A DNA stretch of 64,000 nucleotides from Oscillatoria salina IIICB1 (GCF_020144665.1 NZ_JAAHBQ010000003.1:27371-91370), one strand, 5' to 3'; shown: positions 45,601 to 54,056, counted from the first letter of the stretch. The notes: generated from the sequence alone by a model not told the origin. Numbers and translations: made by a program.

Positions 45601-46881
45601 CCAAACGAACAATGGCAACGTTTTGGTCAAGTCTTGCTTCAACTTGCCCAAGCTGGATATCAAGAAGATACCTTGACAGCACAAGCGGCTGAATGCTTTT
45701 ACCAAAGTAAAAATTATGCCCAAGCTGTAGAATCTTGGGAACAAATTCAAGCAACTCAAACACCAGAATATAATTTCGCTAAATCTGAGTTAGTGGGAAT
45801 GCCTACAGGATTAGAATATCTGGCAAAAATTTCAGCTTATCAACGCATAATTTTACTTTGGCAACAGACAGGGCAACCTAAAGAAACTGCTTGGTTAAAT
45901 TATGTTGCCCCTGCTTTAGAAGCGCTCAATCAATATAAAAATGCTTTTATTATTTATACTTGGTTAGATCTCCCCAGCAAAGTCCAAACTTGTTGGCAAA
46001 AAGCTACCGACAATCAACCAGAAGTCAAATCTCTCCGGGCTTTACTACATTATTATCTAGGTTATCGCCATTGGGAAAACGCGATCGCTAGCTTAGAAAC
46101 TTATTTATCAACCCTAAAGTCAGCAGAACAAATTGCTTTAAAATTTGACTTCGTTTATCACTTGGCTGCTTCTCGTCTCACCCCCGAAAGTCTCAATACT
46201 GATTTGCGTTTGCGTTATGAAGAATTTATGAAACAAGAGATTATCAATTCTTCTACCTGGCAACAATATCTTTTGATGGAACATTTAGGAATTACGTTAG
46301 AAAAAATTGGCTCTCTTGTCGAAACATTAACATTTTACGAGCAATACATCTCCCACGCAAATACAGACTTACGTTTACTTGCAAGGAAACGCTGGTTAGC
46401 AGTCAAAACCAAACAAAAAGATTACTTCCGTAACCAAGGACAAATTAACAAAGCTGAGAGAATTAACTCAGAAATTACCAGAAAAGCAAAAAATTGGGGC
46501 ATCACTTTAGAAAATCTTTCTCTTGAAGCACCACTTCCACCTAAACAGCGTCCCAATCCCAAAGTTTCTTTCTTAGTCAAAACTCAGACTCGGAAACCGC
46601 AAGTAGAAACTAGACAAATTCGTCATTTACTGATTAAAACAATGAAGGAACGAGGCTTGATTTTAATTAAAGATCTTCTTAGCGAAGAAAAAATTCGCAT
46701 CTCCAGTGCATCTCGCCAAATTCAAATTGGTGCAGTTACAGTAACAGCTAAGGAAAGTGAAAATTTATCCTTTTCTGTGCCTACTAGCGGATATAACGGA
46801 GTGGTTATTTATAACAGTAAAAATGTCCGTCTCGAATTAGAAATTGCTGGCGAAGAAAATAAATCGATCGTCGAACTGTAA
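42637..46881 (+). CDS. Giant UvrD-like helicase with TPR-like C-terminal region
   Basis: A 1414-residue cytosolic protein. Residues ~1-95 form a small alpha/beta module (LYPYLKRKEGNLRLIARIRR, ILCWLAVFRRGDSKYEEFL) whose pattern resembles RelE/ParE-like folds. A superfamily I helicase core follows: Walker A FLNGQAGSGKSTMLFHLF (~308-325), motif II CDEAQDF (~525), ELECNYRS (~605), AAKGLEFKQVVLYKFG (~713) and motif VI YVAASRATERLFII (~752). Residues ~800-1300 are helical TPR-like repeats (YTQAVVCEAWALKLEAQYL, AAECFYQSKNYAQAVESWEQ). The last ~100 residues form a separate domain. Function unknown; the architecture suggests an RNA- or DNA-sensing defence or repair protein. Confidence 0.88.
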   Translation: MFVYRTSVFNNQVKERNLSDRVNRLCDDLESMTVDEVLAHFERLYPYLKRKEGNLRLIARIRRVGNDQILCWLAVFRRGDSKYEEFLREREKFSNPSLDGQIQHLEEWLREQKASTKEMQPSPPPLDGNLLPWLDPPSWQKHTSDEVVIYESETWLNLFQTPEIQNQWQIYNRLIANLASNNDSIGESTGFDGIKIYTEKQHSLLFSKIITSDTPERKVLFLLAPFAKIPSPEEIQHIAEANQINCLSERLQIDDLTFSAKRAYPSYLLADEKSWLAIEKEEAANLALSAEEEAILHSVSTSNPSLPLFLNGQAGSGKSTMLFHLFADYCHRHWQYCQEEKRDFLSKPHPLFLAYNDRLLKVAQERVAALLASHHRFLERRGEEIEFPDISPFFQSLRTFLRDLLPPEERDRFLDANYISFHRFRQLCRRAWRGYSPERCWLVIRTFIKGYHLDERDVYLELEDYQEIPRRERTVSTEEFKKIYDHVWKWYKKRTEENNEWDDQDLIRKVLQLKCYNSEYTAIFCDEAQDFTQLELKLIMRLSVFSNYDLEHQHVESLPFAFAGDPLQTLNPTGFRWASLKAAFYNEVIAALSPTGRLGLEMNFTELECNYRSIPPIVGVNNLIQLWRRVLFDIPELKPQHTKKSGEFAPEKFILSQNIQPEDIVLYLQNTIIIIPCDEGGEIDYVQDDEILCRLVSGEENAEAPWNVLSAIAAKGLEFKQVVLYKFGEACDRKAWKTNDDRGEEIKYFFNKLYVAASRATERLFIIDTETGEHNLWKRASTEAELTQFIQQLPREREQKQWQERIKLISLGNSPAELGTDDLQAIAQTFETEGLQSQDPDWLRRAQRAYLKLDNYTQAVVCEAWALKLEAQYLEAGSRFLQLEEVEEAWNCFWEGMCWTELINWYEEQEKQPNHQISTARASVRPLINFMANNYEQSITRLQEFTTFLETEITNKKLAEHRFSQQWQNALQDYAQTISKLQSNQQLIPNEQWQRFGQVLLQLAQAGYQEDTLTAQAAECFYQSKNYAQAVESWEQIQATQTPEYNFAKSELVGMPTGLEYLAKISAYQRIILLWQQTGQPKETAWLNYVAPALEALNQYKNAFIIYTWLDLPSKVQTCWQKATDNQPEVKSLRALLHYYLGYRHWENAIASLETYLSTLKSAEQIALKFDFVYHLAASRLTPESLNTDLRLRYEEFMKQEIINSSTWQQYLLMEHLGITLEKIGSLVETLTFYEQYISHANTDLRLLARKRWLAVKTKQKDYFRNQGQINKAERINSEITRKAKNWGITLENLSLEAPLPPKQRPNPKVSFLVKTQTRKPQVETRQIRHLLIKTMKERGLILIKDLLSEEKIRISSASRQIQIGAVTVTAKESENLSFSVPTSGYNGVVIYNSKNVRLELEIAGEENKSIVEL

Positions 46882-46890
46882 ACAACAATT

Positions 46891-48720
46891 TTACTGCTTA
46901 CGAGTCAAAGCAAAAACTTCTAGTTTTCCTCGAGGATTATTTTTTCCCGGAACTCGATAAATTTGCATTATTGCTTGGGGATTTACATATACTCTTTGAC
47001 CAATTTGATAATCTGATAAAATATTTCGTTTAGATAACTTGGAACGAGAATTAACTCGCAATAAAAAAAGACTTTTCTTAGCAGGTAAATCAACAGGATT
47101 GAGATAAATTGGTCGGGGAGAGTAAACAGAATTTATTTTGATTCCATCTATTAACAAAGCTGCATCCTTGGGAAGAATTCGATCGAGGATTTGATAATCT
47201 TGGTAAAAAGCTATATTGCGGAGATAAAATTCTGACTTGTTTTCTAATCCCAAAGATACAGGTACAAAATTTTGTGCATAGTAGGTTTGGAGACTTAGCC
47301 AGGGTAGAATTAAAATGAGATTAATAATTAGCCAGTATTTATAAATGACTTTTTTTAATATTTTTTCAGATATATTTATGCCGAATAAGATTACAATTCC
47401 GTATTGAATGCCGCCCAAATAACGAGTTTCATGAGTGAGAAACAAGATAATTATTAAAATCTGAAAAACAAACAAACTAAGAATCGATAAACGCTTGGCA
47501 AGTTTGAGTTTATTTATGAAAATAATTCCCCAAGTCATGAGCCAAATTAGGGGTGAATATCCCAAAAAGGTATGTTCGAGAGAATTTCGTAAACGATTGT
47601 TAATAGCAATTTTTATTCCCTTAAGATAATCACCCTTAGTAGTAGGATAAGTTTGATAAATGGATTCGTTAAATAATTCATTCAACATTGGTCCAAAAGG
47701 AGAACCAGACTGGAAGAAAGTCCAAATTAGCAATGGTAAGTAAAAAATAAACCAAGGTAGCAAAATCATCATGACTACCTTAATTTTTGTTTGCCAAGTA
47801 GGTAAATTTACCCACAAATAAACTATTGATAAACCAAGCATAGTCATCCCTAATGGAAATAAAGTTACTTTAGAACTAACTGAGGACAAAACTAGCAACG
47901 AACAGATAAATCCATAGGTTTGATAGTTAACTTTTTTGAGTAAATCTTCTCTAGTGAATAAAGCAACTATTGCCGACGCTGTAGCTAAATCTCCCATCGC
48001 ATGAGCGCCTCCGGTGACATACCAAACTATAGGATAAATTCCCACGACAATTGGCGTAACACAAAGATAAGCAAAAGCTGATACTTTGAGACGTTCAGCG
48101 ATCGCATACCAACCAAACCAAACTAAAATTAGACTTAAACTCCAACTAACTACGTTCGCAGCATCGGGAAAACCAAGGGCGTGTAGTGGGGTTGTGGAAA
48201 TTTGGAAGTGCATATGTGGCAGAATTGCACCTTCCAAGGGTTCGAGATAAAATTTTAAAGCATGGTCTGTGAGAATTCGACTCGGTAGAAGCAGATGATA
48301 ATGCAACTCGTCGATTTTAGTTGAGGGCGCGATCGCTACTAATAAGTTTATAGTTAGGGCAACTATACCGATAATTAGCGGTAGTTTTCCCCAACCATGA
48401 GGAATTTTCTCAGCAATCGGCGGCTGCAAGGGATAAGCTAACCGATAACAACCTAATCCCCCGACGGTAACTAAAATCAACCAGATACTAATCAACACAG
48501 GTTGAGTTGCTATACCGCACATTCCCACTATTTGAACTGTTAAACTTAAAACTTGAATTCCTAACAACACGCCGACAACTTGTCGCCAAGGACTAGGTAT
48601 CTTTAAACGTGCTAAATGAAGCAAAAGCAAGCCGATTCCTAATATGCCAATAAAAGTAGTAATTCCGATTAAGAAAACTGCTAAAGGAGAATAATTATTA
48701 ATCGCCAAAAACGAGGTCAT
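46891..48720 (-). CDS. Polytopic membrane protein, GT-C glycosyltransferase-like
   Basis: A 609-residue membrane protein with ~12 helices, no signal peptide cleavage site and a long soluble C-terminal end (~520-609). After several helices the loop PSTKIDELHYHLLLPSRIL (~131-149) carries an acidic DE pair in the position of the catalytic residues of GT-C glycosyltransferases such as ArnT/PMT, and PHMHFQISTTPLHALGFPDA follows. This suggests a lipid-linked sugar transferase, though overall similarity to named families is weak. It converges with the helicase-TPR gene (stop codons 10 bp apart). Confidence 0.7.
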   Translation of the reverse strand: MTSFLAINNYSPLAVFLIGITTFIGILGIGLLLLHLARLKIPSPWRQVVGVLLGIQVLSLTVQIVGMCGIATQPVLISIWLILVTVGGLGCYRLAYPLQPPIAEKIPHGWGKLPLIIGIVALTINLLVAIAPSTKIDELHYHLLLPSRILTDHALKFYLEPLEGAILPHMHFQISTTPLHALGFPDAANVVSWSLSLILVWFGWYAIAERLKVSAFAYLCVTPIVVGIYPIVWYVTGGAHAMGDLATASAIVALFTREDLLKKVNYQTYGFICSLLVLSSVSSKVTLFPLGMTMLGLSIVYLWVNLPTWQTKIKVVMMILLPWFIFYLPLLIWTFFQSGSPFGPMLNELFNESIYQTYPTTKGDYLKGIKIAINNRLRNSLEHTFLGYSPLIWLMTWGIIFINKLKLAKRLSILSLFVFQILIIILFLTHETRYLGGIQYGIVILFGINISEKILKKVIYKYWLIINLILILPWLSLQTYYAQNFVPVSLGLENKSEFYLRNIAFYQDYQILDRILPKDAALLIDGIKINSVYSPRPIYLNPVDLPAKKSLFLLRVNSRSKLSKRNILSDYQIGQRVYVNPQAIMQIYRVPGKNNPRGKLEVFALTRKQ

Positions 48721-49138
48721 ATTTTCTTGGTGGTAAGATGCAACACAAATTAGTCCTCAGAAAATTTATCATGAAATCTGAGGAGCGCACTTCAGTAAAA
48801 AAGCTTAATTTAAGTTAGCCTCAATCTTTTGTCTTTAGCTGGAAGATCGTTCAGATGCAGCTTTTGTATAGCAATTAAGTTTAAAAATTTCTGTAACATT
48901 TAATACATTTTCTCAACTTTTCGGAGAATTGTTACTTAAACATAGCGAGGCACGTTCGACTGTAAGTAAAGTCACTGAAATGGGGAAAGCAAATCACAAA
49001 AATTCCGGGATCTTGCTCACGCCAAGGAGCTTGCCGATTAGTCACGATCTCAATAGATAACCATCCGGAAACAGCAATCCGGTATTGGTAGCTTAAATGT
49101 AGAAAAGCCTGTTCAATTAGGTGGAACAGAGTAGAGCG
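48721..49138. other. Divergent intergenic region with an unexplained antisense open frame
   Basis: A 418-bp spacer. A minus-strand frame open from 49177 to a TAA at 48932 reads protein-like (FHLIEQAFLHLSYQYRIAVS, then WREQDPGIFVICFPHFSDF) but has no ATG, GTG or TTG start except a GTG 37 codons before the stop. It may be a relic. No RNA gene is recognised. Confidence 0.4.
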
Positions 49139-49507
49139 ATGAATGATGTAACCGAGTATACAGTAAAAAACATTGTCTTAGCAAGTTGGATCTGGGCTGA
49201 CAACAATCAATCCACTTGCAGCGAGAAAATTGCCCAACAAAAGAAGGAATTTGCACCATTGAAACCATTGCGGCAGTGGCTCGATAACCTGAAAGTAGAT
49301 AATCCTAAATTTGCACGTCGCCTCTGCAAACTAATTCCCTCCCAATGTCCTTTTGAGCGAGAAGTAAAACTATTTGGTCGTCCTATCTTCCATATTCCAC
49401 CGATGTGTAAGCTCAATCCTCTCTACGAAGAATTAATGATGCTGCGTTTCCGGGCTTTATGCTATTTAGCAGACGAATGCGGTGAAGATATCAGCGCCTT
49501 TTGTTAA
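49139..49507 (+). CDS. Mo-dependent nitrogenase C-terminal domain protein
   Basis: A 122-residue soluble protein of the PF06967-type family: PLRQWLDNLKVDNPKFARRL, LIPSQCPFEREVKLFGRPIFHIPPMCKLNPLYEE in pieces, then LMMLRFRALCYLADECGED at the end. The family is named for a domain seen at the end of some nitrogenase-related proteins, but stand-alone copies are widespread in cyanobacteria, including non-fixers, and the function is unknown. Conserved Cys residues (CPFE, PPMCKLNP, ALCYLADEC) could bind metal. I chose the ATG at 49139; a GTG six codons earlier also exists. No nif genes are nearby. Confidence 0.85.
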   Translation: MNDVTEYTVKNIVLASWIWADNNQSTCSEKIAQQKKEFAPLKPLRQWLDNLKVDNPKFARRLCKLIPSQCPFEREVKLFGRPIFHIPPMCKLNPLYEELMMLRFRALCYLADECGEDISAFC

Positions 49508-49566
49508 GATTTCTCTGTTAAACAGTTGTATTAAGCAAGGAAAATCTTGCCCAGAGATAGCAGAGA

Positions 49567-50337
49567 ATGGCGATTATTGCGCTGAAAGCTTGGTATCTAC
49601 CAGAGTACGAACCAATTAGGGAAGTTATCAAACGCCCCCATAACTTGCGTTTGAATCGGAATAGCTTGCTAAAGTCAGGATTGCGAGCCGATTTTTTAGA
49701 CGAGATTGAAGACGTACAAACTGCCGAGTGGTTTGGACGTTACTTAGAAGGAGAGACCGTCGAATTTTACATCGAGGGTAGCGGCGGTTATGCCATCTCG
49801 AACATAGATTTGACAGCACGAGAGATTTATTTCACCAAACAAGAGATCGCAGCGATCTTAGAACCTGCGATCTTTTTCTGCTGGCAAAGAGAATACCCCA
49901 CTGCGAGTAACCAATTGCGGGAAGTTTTGTTAGAGACAATTGAAGAGTTGAATCAGCGATCGCGTCTGAGTTTAACTTTACAAGAATCTCCCCGTCCGAG
50001 TGACAATCCCATGCGACTCAGTAGCGCTCAACTGCGTCAAATCCGCAAATGTTTGTTATTTGTCGCCGACGCAACCCCAGTAGCGCGTCTTACCGACGAA
50101 GAGGAAACCACGAGATTGCTTCCCAGCCCCAATGTTTGTATCGAAATCGGCTACGCGATGCAAAGCAAGCGCACCGGAGAAGTTTTGCTCGCGAAAATGG
50201 AACGTCCCGGTTGGAAGGGAGAATATCCCTTTGACTTACCCAACCAGCAACAGTTATCTTTCACTACAGCAACGGAACTAAGTCAAACCTTGCCACCTTT
50301 GCTCTTAACCTTGCTGCGGCGTTTTAATCTTTTTTAG
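49567..50337 (+). CDS. Hypothetical protein with a possible TIR-like C-terminal domain
   Basis: A 256-residue soluble protein. The N-terminal half starts MAIIALKAWYLPEYEPIREV and includes TAEWFGRYLEGETVEFYIEG; I do not recognise it. The C-terminal ~120 residues have QLRQIRKCLLFVADATPVAR, then SPNVCIEIGYAMQSKRTGEV and GEYPFDLPNQQ. PNVxxExGYA plus a late PFDL is the pattern of the predicted nucleotide-binding TIR-like family (PF10137) found in bacterial defence. Similarity is judged by eye only. It lies 59 bp after the Mo-nitrogenase-domain gene on the same strand. Confidence 0.6.
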   Translation: MAIIALKAWYLPEYEPIREVIKRPHNLRLNRNSLLKSGLRADFLDEIEDVQTAEWFGRYLEGETVEFYIEGSGGYAISNIDLTAREIYFTKQEIAAILEPAIFFCWQREYPTASNQLREVLLETIEELNQRSRLSLTLQESPRPSDNPMRLSSAQLRQIRKCLLFVADATPVARLTDEEETTRLLPSPNVCIEIGYAMQSKRTGEVLLAKMERPGWKGEYPFDLPNQQQLSFTTATELSQTLPPLLLTLLRRFNLF

Positions 50338-50462
50338 TTACTATTATGCAATTGCTGAAGTTACCGAGTTATAAGAGTGCGTGTAGCCAACAACTGGTAA
50401 CTTCCTAGATTTTCTTCCTGTTTGTCGCTGATAATATTTTGGAGGGATTAGGAAAAGAATTT

Positions 50463-50729
50463 ATGCCCAGAACCCCAGACGAATACGCAGTACACTTATT
50501 TTTGTCCACTGGTCATCGCCAAGAAGTTCGCTTTACCACCATTCAAGAATTTCAAAAGTGGTATAGCAACGAATTGATGCCCAAAGCGAGTTCTACTGAT
50601 TTTATCAACGTTCCGATTAAAAATGTTCCCGGCGAATATATGGTTTTACGTCCCGCAAACGTAGTCGCCATCCGGGTAGAACCAATTTTTGCGGGTAGCG
50701 TCGATCGCTCCTTTGCGGACGAGTATTAA
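50463..50729 (+). CDS. Conserved hypothetical small protein
   Basis: An 88-residue soluble protein, MPRTPDEYAVHLFLSTGHRQ to VEPIFAGSVDRSFADEY. The ATG at 50463 was chosen because AGGAAAAG stands ~7 bp before it; the longer TTG-started frame (50439) would place this ribosome site inside the gene. The pattern of short strands (EVRFTTIQEFQKWY, EYMVLRPANVVAIRVEPIF) suggests a compact alpha/beta domain. I recall close relatives as cyanobacterial hypotheticals. A stem-loop follows the stop codon. Confidence 0.72.
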   Translation: MPRTPDEYAVHLFLSTGHRQEVRFTTIQEFQKWYSNELMPKASSTDFINVPIKNVPGEYMVLRPANVVAIRVEPIFAGSVDRSFADEY

Positions 50730-50740
50730 AGAAATTTTTG

Positions 50741-50773
50741 CACTTGAGGTTGACAAAATCACATCCTCAAGTG
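50741..50773 (+). terminator. Perfect 9-bp stem-loop after the small hypothetical gene
   Basis: CACTTGAGG (50741-50749) pairs with CCTCAAGTG (50765-50773) across 15 nt, 11 bp after the stop codon. There is only a weak AAAATTT tail on the plus strand, so termination efficiency is doubtful. Confidence 0.45.
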
Positions 50774-50903
50774 AAAATTTCTGACTAGCTGTTTTATGTT
50801 TAAAAAAAATCTCGGAACACTCACTGGCGTTTAGCAGTCGCAAAGACAACATAATCTAGGGATGCTCTCCGCTACAAAAGCTGATTTACCAAAATTGATA
50901 AGG

Positions 50904-52061
50904 ATGAAAAAAACAATTGCTTTAGTCTCCTTGGGATTGGGACTTACCTTCTCGATTCCCAGTTTGCCAGTAATGGCTCAACTGCGACCGATAAGTGTCA
51001 ACCCTCAGTCCAATGCTTTAGGGATGGACGAGCAAATCTGGGGTACTCCTGACTCACCTGGAGATAAAGATGCGCTGTTGCGATCGATAGACCATAGTTT
51101 ACGTTATTTGTCTACGCCTAGTGCGGCGCGAGCTTATCAACGTTATCCGGTACGAGGAGTTACTCTTTCGCGAGTGCGGCGCTCTTTGGAACGTTTCCGC
51201 GAGTTGGTGGTTACTTCCCAAAGTCCCGCCGAATTACAAGCTGCAATTGAGCGCGAGTTCGTCTTTTATAAGTCGGTGGGGCGAAGCAGTGACGGCAAAG
51301 TTTACTTTACTGCTTATTACGAGCCAATTTATGCCGCTTCGCGCACGCCATCAGCCGAGTATCGCTATCCCCTGTATCGCAAACCGAGTAACTTTTCGAG
51401 TTGGCGGAAACCCCATCCTTCTCGTGCGGAATTAGAAGGAAGAGATGGTACTGGTAGAGGTGGTCGTTTAGCCGGAAACGAGTTAGTTTGGTTACGCGAT
51501 CGCTTTGAAGCTTTTTTGGTTCATATCCAAGGTTCGGCTCGTCTTCAGCTTCCTGATGGCTCGGTGATGACTGTTGGCTATGGAGGTAATACGGATTACC
51601 CTTATAACAGTGTGGGTAGGGAAATGATTAAGGATGGTCTTCATCCTAGGGATGGCTTTACCTTACCGAAGATGATTGAAATTTTTCAGCAGCGCCCGGA
51701 ATTGCTGGATGTATATTTACCTCGCAACAATCGCTTTATTTTCTTCCAAGAAACTCACGGCGCACCAGCAACAGGTAGCCTAAATGTACCCGTGACTGCC
51801 GATCGCTCGATCGCTACAGATAAGTCTCTCATGCCTCCTGGGGCTTTGGCACTCGTCAGAACCGAAATTCCTTATTTTAATCAAGAAGGCGAGCTAGAAT
51901 ACCGACTGGTAAGCCGCTACGTCCTCGATCAAGATACTGGTAGTGCGATTAAATCTCCAGGGCGTGTAGACTTGTTTTTGGGTACTGGTCCAGAAGCAGG
52001 CGATCGCGCTGGGGTTGTTGGTGGACTCGGCGATCTTTATTATCCCCTGTTGAGAAATTAG
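50904..52061 (+). CDS. mltA: Membrane-bound/periplasmic lytic transglycosylase A
   Basis: Cleaves peptidoglycan glycan strands with formation of 1,6-anhydromuramic ends. From the chosen ATG (AAGG just upstream) the 385-residue precursor has a signal peptide MKKTIALVSLGLGLTFSIPS...VMA. The MltA barrel contains GKVYFTAYYEPIYAASRTPS and LVWLRDRFEAFLVHIQGSAR and LPDGSVMTVGYGG. The C-terminal 3D domain carries the conserved aspartates in GSAIKSPGRVDLFLGTG and EAGDRAG. An upstream ATG at 50862 would bury the signal peptide and is unlikely. A heptamer-repeat tract begins at the base after the stop codon. Confidence 0.93.
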   Translation: MKKTIALVSLGLGLTFSIPSLPVMAQLRPISVNPQSNALGMDEQIWGTPDSPGDKDALLRSIDHSLRYLSTPSAARAYQRYPVRGVTLSRVRRSLERFRELVVTSQSPAELQAAIEREFVFYKSVGRSSDGKVYFTAYYEPIYAASRTPSAEYRYPLYRKPSNFSSWRKPHPSRAELEGRDGTGRGGRLAGNELVWLRDRFEAFLVHIQGSARLQLPDGSVMTVGYGGNTDYPYNSVGREMIKDGLHPRDGFTLPKMIEIFQQRPELLDVYLPRNNRFIFFQETHGAPATGSLNVPVTADRSIATDKSLMPPGALALVRTEIPYFNQEGELEYRLVSRYVLDQDTGSAIKSPGRVDLFLGTGPEAGDRAGVVGGLGDLYYPLLRN

Positions 52062-52392
52062 GGACTGGGGACTGGGGACTGGGGACTGGTGAGGTGGGGA
52101 CTGGTGACTGGTGAGGTGGGGACTGGGGACTGGTGAGGTGGGGACTGGGTTCAGTGAACAGTTATCAGTTATCAGTTATCAGTTTATACTCCTTGTCTCC
52201 CTAATCCCCAATCCCTAATCCCTAATCCCCAATACCCAATCCCCAATACCCAATACCCAATCCCCAATACCCAATCCCCAATCCCCAATCCCTAGTCCCC
52301 AATCCCCAATACCCAATCCCCAATCCCCAATCCCTAGTCCCCAATCCCCAATCCCTAGTCCCCAATCCCCAATCCCTAGTCCCCAATCCCCC
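52062..52392. repeat. Inverted pair of STRR1 arrays with TTATCAG heptamers between
   Basis: GGGGACT/GGTGAGGT units run from the mltA stop codon to ~52151; CAGTTAT heptamers occupy ~52156-52182; CCCCAAT/CCCTAGT/ACCCAAT units run from ~52200 to the stop codon of the next minus-strand gene at 52393. The two G- and C-rich arrays are in opposite sense and could pair as a long hairpin between the convergent genes. Confidence 0.92.
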
Positions 52393-52983
52393 TTAATTAG
52401 ATACTTCCGCCATTTCAATAGTGCGATTTTCGATATCTTTGACGAGAAAGTTCAAGGGTTTGTCGCGACGTACTTTGTATCTTAAACGGCGAGACTGCAC
52501 CCGTAAAAGCAGATCTTCTAAACATTCGCGATCGAAACAGACGTGACGCTGGCGATTTTTGTAACCGTAGCTTGCACCAGAAATCACGTGAACTTGAGTA
52601 TTTTTTTTCAGTTGATACCACAAGCCTTCGTTACCATTAAAACCTGTAGTGGTTGTGGTTGTCGGACTAGCGGACATATAAAGAGGATCGATACCAGTTG
52701 CGCCTAAAGTTTGCTCGTAGTTGTAATAATAGTGCAGAGGAACTTCAGCCACAGGTAAGTTAAGCAAACCTTCGTAAAATTGCTTGGCTATCTCTAAATC
52801 AGAAACCATGATTGTATGAACTTTGGGGGCGCTACTGAGAAACATCCACATCGCCCCAGCATAAGCGGCGAGAAGCATCACCATGATGCCTTGAGTAGAA
52901 AATATACTATCTATAGGTGGCAGAAAAGCGCCGGGGTGTAAGTTAAGAGATACAAAATCAAAAATGCTGTTTAATGAGATCAT
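52393..52983 (-). CDS. VOC/glyoxalase-fold membrane-anchored protein
   Basis: A 196-residue protein with one N-terminal membrane helix ([21 protein letters not shown], ~29-49) followed by a vicinal-oxygen-chelate-like domain: [20 protein letters not shown] (~55-74), an insert rich in Tyr and Thr, and [20 protein letters not shown] plus [16 protein letters not shown] at the end. Histidine (VHTIMV, RHVCF) and Glu positions match VOC metal sites only partly, so catalytic activity is uncertain. I recall it as a conserved cyanobacterial protein. Its stop codon abuts the heptamer array. Confidence 0.75.
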   Translation of the reverse strand: MISLNSIFDFVSLNLHPGAFLPPIDSIFSTQGIMVMLLAAYAGAMWMFLSSAPKVHTIMVSDLEIAKQFYEGLLNLPVAEVPLHYYYNYEQTLGATGIDPLYMSASPTTTTTTGFNGNEGLWYQLKKNTQVHVISGASYGYKNRQRHVCFDRECLEDLLLRVQSRRLRYKVRRDKPLNFLVKDIENRTIEMAEVSN

Positions 52984-53242
52984 AGATTGACGAAATTACG
53001 AACTATTGGCTAGTTATGGGTTAGTTTACTATCCTGCCCCAGTTGGAAATAAATTGTATCAATGTAATTATTTCTAGGCTAACTTATTCTTTCCAGGGTT
53101 AACTAGATTAGAAACAAGCTGACAACGACGAAAGTATGAGATTCTTCTTGGGAGAGTACCCGATCGCGGAATCACTGGGTCAAAAGTTCTCAACTAAGCA
53201 TAGAATAACTTCAGATAAGCTGTTACGCTTAAACGAGAAACC

Positions 53243-53917
53243 GTGCAAAGACTACCTCAATTTCCCGAATCAAATCATTCGCTGGTAAAATCTTTATTTC
53301 GCCACAGCGATCGCCAATTGCTCTCCTTGTTCAAAAATCATCCTGAGCGAGGTAGATATTTTACGGCGATTTTCTGTCGCTATAGTCCAATTGTCTATAC
53401 TCTAATTTCCCATTCCGCGCGATCGCCTGTTCAAGCTGATTATTTGTTTGCTCTCACTTGGCGACATATTTTCTACGAAATGCGTGCTTTAAATTTATAC
53501 GATGAGGAAGCTGGAGCAAATACTTTCCAAAATTGGTTGATTAATATGACGGCGGTTTGTATCAACCAAGCTGATTTACCGCCTGTGGAATCAATTAACT
53601 ATAATTTAAAGGCTGCACCGCCGCCGTTGTGGTGTTATCTCGAACAAGCTTTGGAGTTAATACCACCAACCCTACGCTTGATGGTGTTGATGTCGCAAAC
53701 TTTTCACTGGAGCGAAACTCGCATTTCTGCTTATCTCCAAGCCGAGGGAGTAGTTATTTCTCCGGCTGAGGTTGAAGTTAAACTTCAAGAAGGTTATCAA
53801 TTGCTTTCGGAAAATTTACCCGAAGATATTCGCGCGATTTATTTAGGTGAGTCGAAAGCCGATGCTTCCTCAGAGTCGGAAGAGAAAGTTGGAGAGAGTG
53901 AAGGTGTAACGGTTTGA
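53243..53917 (+). CDS. Sigma-70-like/ECF-type putative sigma factor
   Basis: A 224-residue cytosolic protein, GTG start. DRQLLSLFKNHPERGRYFTA, YSPIVYTLISHSARSPVQAD and YLFALTWRHIFYEMRALNL resemble the region 2 helices of sigma factors, with LTWRHIFYE in the 2.3/2.4 position. The second half (EQALELIPPTLRLMVLMSQT, WSETRISAYLQAE) looks like region 4 with a helix-turn-helix (RLMVLM...HWSETRISAYL). Sequence is divergent and a regulator without polymerase binding cannot be excluded. No anti-sigma gene is adjacent. Confidence 0.65.
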   Translation: MQRLPQFPESNHSLVKSLFRHSDRQLLSLFKNHPERGRYFTAIFCRYSPIVYTLISHSARSPVQADYLFALTWRHIFYEMRALNLYDEEAGANTFQNWLINMTAVCINQADLPPVESINYNLKAAPPPLWCYLEQALELIPPTLRLMVLMSQTFHWSETRISAYLQAEGVVISPAEVEVKLQEGYQLLSENLPEDIRAIYLGESKADASSESEEKVGESEGVTV

Positions 53918-53960
53918 ATAGAGAGACTTGGAAGACAAGGGAGACAAGGAGGAGGGGGGA

Positions 53961-54055
53961 TAAACTGATAACTGTTCACTGGTAACTGTTCACTGATAAC
54001 TGAACCCAATCCCCAATCCCCAATCCCCAATCACCAATCACCAATCCCCAATCAC
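53961..54055. repeat. Mixed heptamer tract directly before a TPR gene
   Basis: ACTGATA/ACTGTTC heptamers (53964-54003) are followed by CCCCAAT/CACCAAT units ending at the base before the ATG of the TPR gene, so the leader and ribosome-binding region are built from repeats. A GACAAGGGA-type repeat precedes it near 53935. Confidence 0.9.
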
Positions 54056-54056
54056 T

